From Thioalkalivibrio sp. (GTDB lineage: Bacteria; Pseudomonadota; Gammaproteobacteria; Ectothiorhodospirales; Ectothiorhodospiraceae), in the NCBI GenBank assembly GCA_003550945.1, contig PULL01000058.1, positions 1-9,653 of the forward strand: a stretch of 9,653 nucleotides of DNA, read 5' to 3'. Positions 6,529 through 9,653 of this stretch are shown one piece after another. The position numbers and the translations under genes are program-made. Under the pieces are notes generated by a model. That model ran no database searches and had not been told where the DNA came from. It worked only from the letters and a program-made list of their open reading frames with translations. Position 1 is the first letter of the stretch; each line of letters starts with the position of its first letter.

Positions 6529-7902
6529 TCAATCCCCCGCGACGGTCATCGACTCGACCAGGATCGACCCGGTGCGGGTATTGCTCCGGATGTCCACGTC
6601 GTTCCCGACTGCCGCGATTCCGCGGTAGATGTCCCGGAGATTGCCGGCGATGGTGATTTCCTCCACCGGATAGGCGATCTCGCCGTTTTCGACCCAGAAC
6701 CCCGCGGCCCCGCGCGAGTAGTCGCCGGTGACCAGGTTGACGCCCTGCCCGATCATCTCGGTGACCAGCAGGCCGGTCCCCATGTCGGACAGCAGCTCCT
6801 GCCGCCCCTTGTCGCCCGGGTGGGGACGCACGCTGACGTTGCGCGCACCGCCGGCGTTCCCGGTGGTGCGAAGCCCGAGCCGCCGTGCGGCGTAGCTGTC
6901 CAGAATGTAGCCCTGGACCACGCCGGCGCTCACCAGCTCGCGTTGCCGCGTGCGTACGCCCTCACCGTCGAACGGCGCACTGCCGAGTGCGCCCGGCAGC
7001 AGCGGTTGTTCCTCGATATGCATCCAGCCGGGAAAGACCTCCTGGCCGGCCGCATCCAGCAGAAAGGAGCTCTTCCGGTACTGCGCGCCCCCGCCGATCG
7101 CGCGGGTGAAGCTGCCAATCAGGCCGCGCGCCATCTCCGGCACGAACAGCACCGGGCATTGCCGGGTACCGAGCTTGCGTCCATCGAGACGCCGCAGCGC
7201 CCGCTCGGCGGCCTCGCGCCCCACCGCTTCTGCATTGGGCAGCCGCGCCGGGTCGCGCGAGGTCCCGTACGCGTAGTCGCGCTGCATGCCGCTGGCACCA
7301 CGGGCCACGAGCGCGCAGGAGATCGAGTGCCGGGTACTCCGGTAGCCCCCCATGAAGCCCTGGGTATCGCCCAGGAACGACATCCCGCGGCGGGTGCTGA
7401 CGCTTGCGCCCTCGGAATTTTCCACGCGTGGATCCACCGCGAAGCCCGCGGCCTCGACCTGCCGAGCGAGTTCGATCGCCTGATCGGCGGGACAATCCCA
7501 GGGGTGATCGAGCCCGAGATCGGGCCACTCCCGGGCCTGCTCCTCGGGATCCGGAAGCCCGGCATGCGGATCGGGCTCGGTATGCCGGGCAATGCGGCAG
7601 GCCGCCTCCGCGGTCTGCCGCAGCGCGGCCGGGCTGAAGTCCGTCGTCGCGGCCGACCCCTTGGACTGCCCGAAGTAAACGACCAGCGCGATCTGCTGGT
7701 CGCGCTCGTACTCCAGGGTCTCGACCTCATTCCTGCGCACGGTCACCGCGAGCCCCACGTTGTGGCTGACGACCGCCTGCACCGCCGACGCCCCACAGGC
7801 ACGCGCGTGGTCCAGAACCATGCGCACGCGCTCCTGCAAGGACTCGGGGCTGTGCGAGAGAGCCTGTACTTCCGATGTTGACTGATCCATGAGTGTGTTC
7901 AA
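6529..7902 (-). CDS. pmbA: PmbA/TldE, inactive-subunit partner of the TldD metalloprotease
   Basis: PmbA (TldE) pairs with TldD in a cytoplasmic protease that, in E. coli, trims the microcin B17 leader and degrades the antitoxin CcdA. At 457 residues it is close to the E. coli 450. Family segments in order are STRHSISC (189-196), QRDYAYG (207-213), YRKSSFLLD (275-283), FDGEGVRT (311-318), TGNAGG (347-352), MGTGLLVTEMIGQGVN (374-389), TGDYSRGAAGFWVENGEI (392-409) and ITIAGNLRD (416-424). As expected for this subunit it has no HExxxH motif; the equivalent place reads VPEMARGLIG (254-263). The chosen start is a TTG at 7902 because AGGA lies 6 nt before it; an ATG at 7890 would shorten the protein by four residues but has no suitably placed ribosome binding site. 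It is the last gene of its operon. Confidence 0.95.
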   Translation of the reverse strand: MNTLMDQSTSEVQALSHSPESLQERVRMVLDHARACGASAVQAVVSHNVGLAVTVRRNEVETLEYERDQQIALVVYFGQSKGSAATTDFSPAALRQTAEAACRIARHTEPDPHAGLPDPEEQAREWPDLGLDHPWDCPADQAIELARQVEAAGFAVDPRVENSEGASVSTRRGMSFLGDTQGFMGGYRSTRHSISCALVARGASGMQRDYAYGTSRDPARLPNAEAVGREAAERALRRLDGRKLGTRQCPVLFVPEMARGLIGSFTRAIGGGAQYRKSSFLLDAAGQEVFPGWMHIEEQPLLPGALGSAPFDGEGVRTRQRELVSAGVVQGYILDSYAARRLGLRTTGNAGGARNVSVRPHPGDKGRQELLSDMGTGLLVTEMIGQGVNLVTGDYSRGAAGFWVENGEIAYPVEEITIAGNLRDIYRGIAAVGNDVDIRSNTRTGSILVESMTVAGD

Positions 7903-7908
7903 GTTGCG

Positions 7909-7912
7909 TCCT
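7909..7912 (-). promoter_or_regulatory. Ribosome binding site favouring the TTG start of pmbA
   Basis: On the minus strand AGGA (7912-7909) is followed by CGCAAC and TTG at 7902-7900. The spacing of 6 nt suits the TTG. The ATG at 7890 would be 18 nt away and has no other purine-rich site in range. Confidence 0.45.
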
Positions 7913-7939
7913 GGGGTTCCGGGATGGGCTGGGCCCTGC

Positions 7940-7962
7940 CCCGGCCACTGGCGGTGACCGGG
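7940..7962 (-). other. GC-rich hairpin in the leader between orf87 and pmbA
   Basis: On the minus strand CCCGGTCAC (7962-7954) and GTGGCCGGG (7948-7940) can form nine pairs, one of them U-G, around a 5-nt loop. No T run follows, so it is not a standard intrinsic terminator. It stands about 38 nt before the pmbA TTG in a 106-bp gap, where it might act as an RNA stability or processing element that sets the PmbA level. On the plus strand the same arms have a C-A mismatch, which fits a role in the leftward transcript. Confidence 0.4.
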
Positions 7963-8008
7963 AAAGGGATGCGGCGGGTGGTGCCGGGGGGAGAACGGGG
8001 CTGGGGGA

Positions 8009-8272
8009 TCAGTAACTCGCCGCGTGCTTGTTCACCGCCGCACGGTTGCCCCACTTCTCGAGGTCGGGCACGTGCACCCCCACCCAGTAGAGCACACCGA
8101 TGCTGTCGCGGGTGTATCCACCCACCAGATCCTGCCCCTCGGCCAGGTGAATTCCGCGTGCAAACTGTTCCGCCTGGGCACGCGACCGGAACACGTGCCA
8201 CTGCACGATGCGATCGGCTCCGTGTCCCTCGGGCAGGGACTGTTCTTCTTCGAGCATTGCGAGATGGGTCAT
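8009..8272 (-). CDS. Small uncharacterised protein encoded between tldD and pmbA
   Basis: An 87-residue protein that I do not recognise. The start ATG at 8272 has a clear AGGAG (8282-8278) 5 nt upstream, which supports real translation; a GTG at 8299 in the same frame has no such site. The N-terminal 20 residues are acidic and polar (MTHLAMLEEEQSLPEGHGAD). A compact middle follows with an aromatic strand (RIVQWHVFRS), a helix-like AQAEQFARGIH, then GQDLVGGYTRD and a hydrophobic strand IGVLYWVGVHV, and a basic, Lys/Arg/His-containing tail. This alternation suggests a small alpha/beta fold. There is no cysteine, signal peptide or membrane segment, so it is probably cytoplasmic. It lies 46 bp after tldD and 106 bp before pmbA on the same strand, so it is probably co-transcribed with both. 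A link to the TldD/TldE protease is inferred from position only. Confidence 0.75.
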   Translation of the reverse strand: MTHLAMLEEEQSLPEGHGADRIVQWHVFRSRAQAEQFARGIHLAEGQDLVGGYTRDSIGVLYWVGVHVPDLEKWGNRAAVNKHAASY

Positions 8273-8318
8273 ATCCGCTCCTGAGTGCCGTGTTGTCACC
8301 GGCGGAAAGCCGACGGGT

Positions 8319-9653
8319 TCAGGCCGCCTGCGTGCCGCCGACGGTCATGCCGTCGATGCGCAGGGTCGGCTGCCCCACGCCCACCGGCACGCCCTGCCCT
8401 TCCTTGCCGCAGGTGCCCACACCCGTGTCGAGCTCGAGATCGTTGCCGACCATCGAGACCCGCGTGAGCACGTCCGGGCCGTTGCCGATCAGCGTCGCGC
8501 CTTTCACCGGCCGGGTTACCTGCCCGTTCTCGATCAGATAGGCCTCGGACGCGGAAAACACGAACTTCCCCGAAGTGATGTCGACCTGCCCGCCGCCGAA
8601 ATTCACCGCGTAGAGACCGCGGTCCACCGAGGCGATGATCTCGCCCGGGTCGTTGCTCCCGGCGAGCATGTAGGTGTTGGTCATGCGCGGCATCGGCAGG
8701 TGCGCGTAGGACTCGCGGCGGCCATTGCCGGTCGAACGCGTGCCGCTCAGGCGGCCGTTGAGCCGATCCTGCATGTACCCGCGCAGGTAGCCATCCTCGA
8801 TCAGCACCGTCTGCTGGGTCACCGTTCCCTCGTCGTCGACGTTCAGCGATCCGCGCCGCCCGGGCAGGGTGCCGTCATCGACGATGGTGATCCCCGGGGC
8901 GGCAACCCGCTCCCCGATGCGGCCGGCGAAGGCCGAGGTGCCCTTGCGGTTGAAGTCGCCCTCCAGCCCGTGGCCGATGGCTTCGTGCAGCAGCACACCG
9001 GGCCAGCCCGGACCGAGCACCACCTTCATCGTGCCGGCAGGGGCATCCACGGCCTCCAGGTTCACCAGCGCCTGGCGCACCGCCTCGCGGGCGTAGCCAC
9101 CGGCACGGTCGTCCTCGGTGAAAAACACGTAACCGGAGCGCCCGCCTCCGCCCGCCGCGCCCGACTCGCGCCGACCACCCTGCTCGACCAGCACCTGCAC
9201 GTTCAGACGCACCAGCGGCCGCACGTCGGTGACCAGTTCGCCATCGGCGTTCAGCACCAGCACGACCTCGCGCACGCCGGCCAGCGAACAGATCACCTGC
9301 GTCACGCGGGGATCGGCCGCGCGCGCGACCGCGTCCACGTGCTTCAGAAGCTCGATCTTGCGGCCCTCGTCCAAAGACCCCAGGGGGTCGTCGGGCAGGT
9401 AGAGCGCGGAATCCCGGCCTGCCCCGGGGCGCACCGCAACCGACCCGGTCTGGCCGGCACTGGCGATGCTGCGCGCGGTACGCCCGGCCTCGAGCATCGC
9501 GGGCAGGCTGATCTCGTCGGAGTAGGCGAACCCGGTCTGTTCGCCGGAGATCACACGGATCCCGACGCCGCGCTCGATGTTGAAGCTCGCGCTCTTCACC
9601 AGGCCGTCTTCCAGCGCCCAGCCCTCCTGGCAGATGAACTGGAAGTAGCAATC
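8319..9653 (-). CDS. tldD: TldD, catalytic subunit of the TldD/TldE metalloprotease (5' end outside window)
   Basis: The visible 444 residues cover nearly all of TldD; by comparison with the E. coli protein (481 residues) about 35 N-terminal residues lie beyond base 9653. The zinc-binding HEAIGH motif is encoded at 8987-8970 within GWPGVLLHEAIGHGLEGDF. GTCGKEGQ near the C-terminus has the cysteine (codon at 8411-8409) that I recall as a further zinc ligand. Other family segments are ERGVGIRVISGEQTGFAY near the N-terminus, DVRPLVRL, SGAAGGGGRSGY, TGNGRRESYAHLPMPRMTNT, NFGGGQVDITSGKFVFS, KGATLIG and VGVGQPTLRIDGMTVGGT. The GTG codon at 9599 is internal and not the start, because the frame continues upstream with family-like residues (CYFQF, EGWALEDGLVKS). 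It heads the visible part of the tldD-orf87-pmbA operon. Confidence 0.96.
   Translation of the reverse strand, partial: DCYFQFICQEGWALEDGLVKSASFNIERGVGIRVISGEQTGFAYSDEISLPAMLEAGRTARSIASAGQTGSVAVRPGAGRDSALYLPDDPLGSLDEGRKIELLKHVDAVARAADPRVTQVICSLAGVREVVLVLNADGELVTDVRPLVRLNVQVLVEQGGRRESGAAGGGGRSGYVFFTEDDRAGGYAREAVRQALVNLEAVDAPAGTMKVVLGPGWPGVLLHEAIGHGLEGDFNRKGTSAFAGRIGERVAAPGITIVDDGTLPGRRGSLNVDDEGTVTQQTVLIEDGYLRGYMQDRLNGRLSGTRSTGNGRRESYAHLPMPRMTNTYMLAGSNDPGEIIASVDRGLYAVNFGGGQVDITSGKFVFSASEAYLIENGQVTRPVKGATLIGNGPDVLTRVSMVGNDLELDTGVGTCGKEGQGVPVGVGQPTLRIDGMTVGGTQAA

Noticed and set aside
6466..7881. Plus-strand open frame of 471 codons antisense to pmbA
   Set aside because: It mirrors the strongly supported pmbA coding strand, is rich in Arg, Pro, Gly and His with no recognisable motif, and has no good ribosome binding site. 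Long antisense frames are common at this GC content.
8273..8318. Imperfect 7-bp stem between tldD and the small gene as a terminator
   Set aside because: CCGTCGG/CCGCCGG on the minus strand has a central mismatch and no T run follows, so it is unlikely to end transcription.
6529..9653. A modified-peptide (RiPP) biosynthetic cluster built around TldD/TldE
   Set aside because: No cyclodehydratase, radical SAM enzyme, transporter or precursor-like peptide with a Cys/Ser/Thr/Gly-rich core is visible; the 87-residue protein has no cysteine and looks globular.

Overview
The window looks like a chromosomal segment of a GC-rich gammaproteobacterium, probably a purple-sulfur or haloalkaliphilic relative (Ectothiorhodospiraceae or Chromatiales). 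That placement is inferred from base composition, codon use and the gene order hda / CDP-alcohol phosphatidyltransferase / DUF2066 <-> purM / purN / DUF3108, which I recall from pseudomonads and their relatives. I see no transposase, integrase, phage gene, tRNA, rRNA or CRISPR array. Eight of the nine genes belong to recognisable families, and the region reads as core genome.

Left third (1-2312, minus strand): three genes read leftward from a divergent promoter region at about 2313-2432. They are a secreted DUF2066 protein, a membrane CDP-alcohol phosphatidyltransferase (PgsA-like), and hda, the DnaA-family regulator of initiation, whose last few codons lie beyond base 1. The junctions are tight: 7 bp between the first two, then a 4-bp ATGA overlap.

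Middle (2433-6362, plus strand): four genes overlap at every junction. purM and purN (purine steps 5 and 3) are followed by a secreted DUF3108 protein and a FAD/NAD(P)-dependent disulfide oxidoreductase. The last has glutathione-reductase-like signatures and an extra cysteine beside the redox pair. The chain looks like one translationally coupled operon.

Right third (6529-9653, minus strand): tldD (N-terminus beyond the window), a small 87-residue protein of unknown function, and pmbA/tldE. TldD and PmbA form the TldD/TldE metalloprotease complex. The small gene between the two subunits is the least explained gene here. A convergent 166-bp gap (6363-6528) separates this operon from the purM chain. 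It holds a probable intrinsic terminator for the leftward operon, nested inside a perfect 9-bp inverted repeat.

No clearly new multi-gene system is visible. The points most worth a second look are the tldD-orf87-pmbA arrangement, the active site and linkage of the flavoenzyme, the nested inverted repeats after pmbA, and the hairpin in the pmbA leader.
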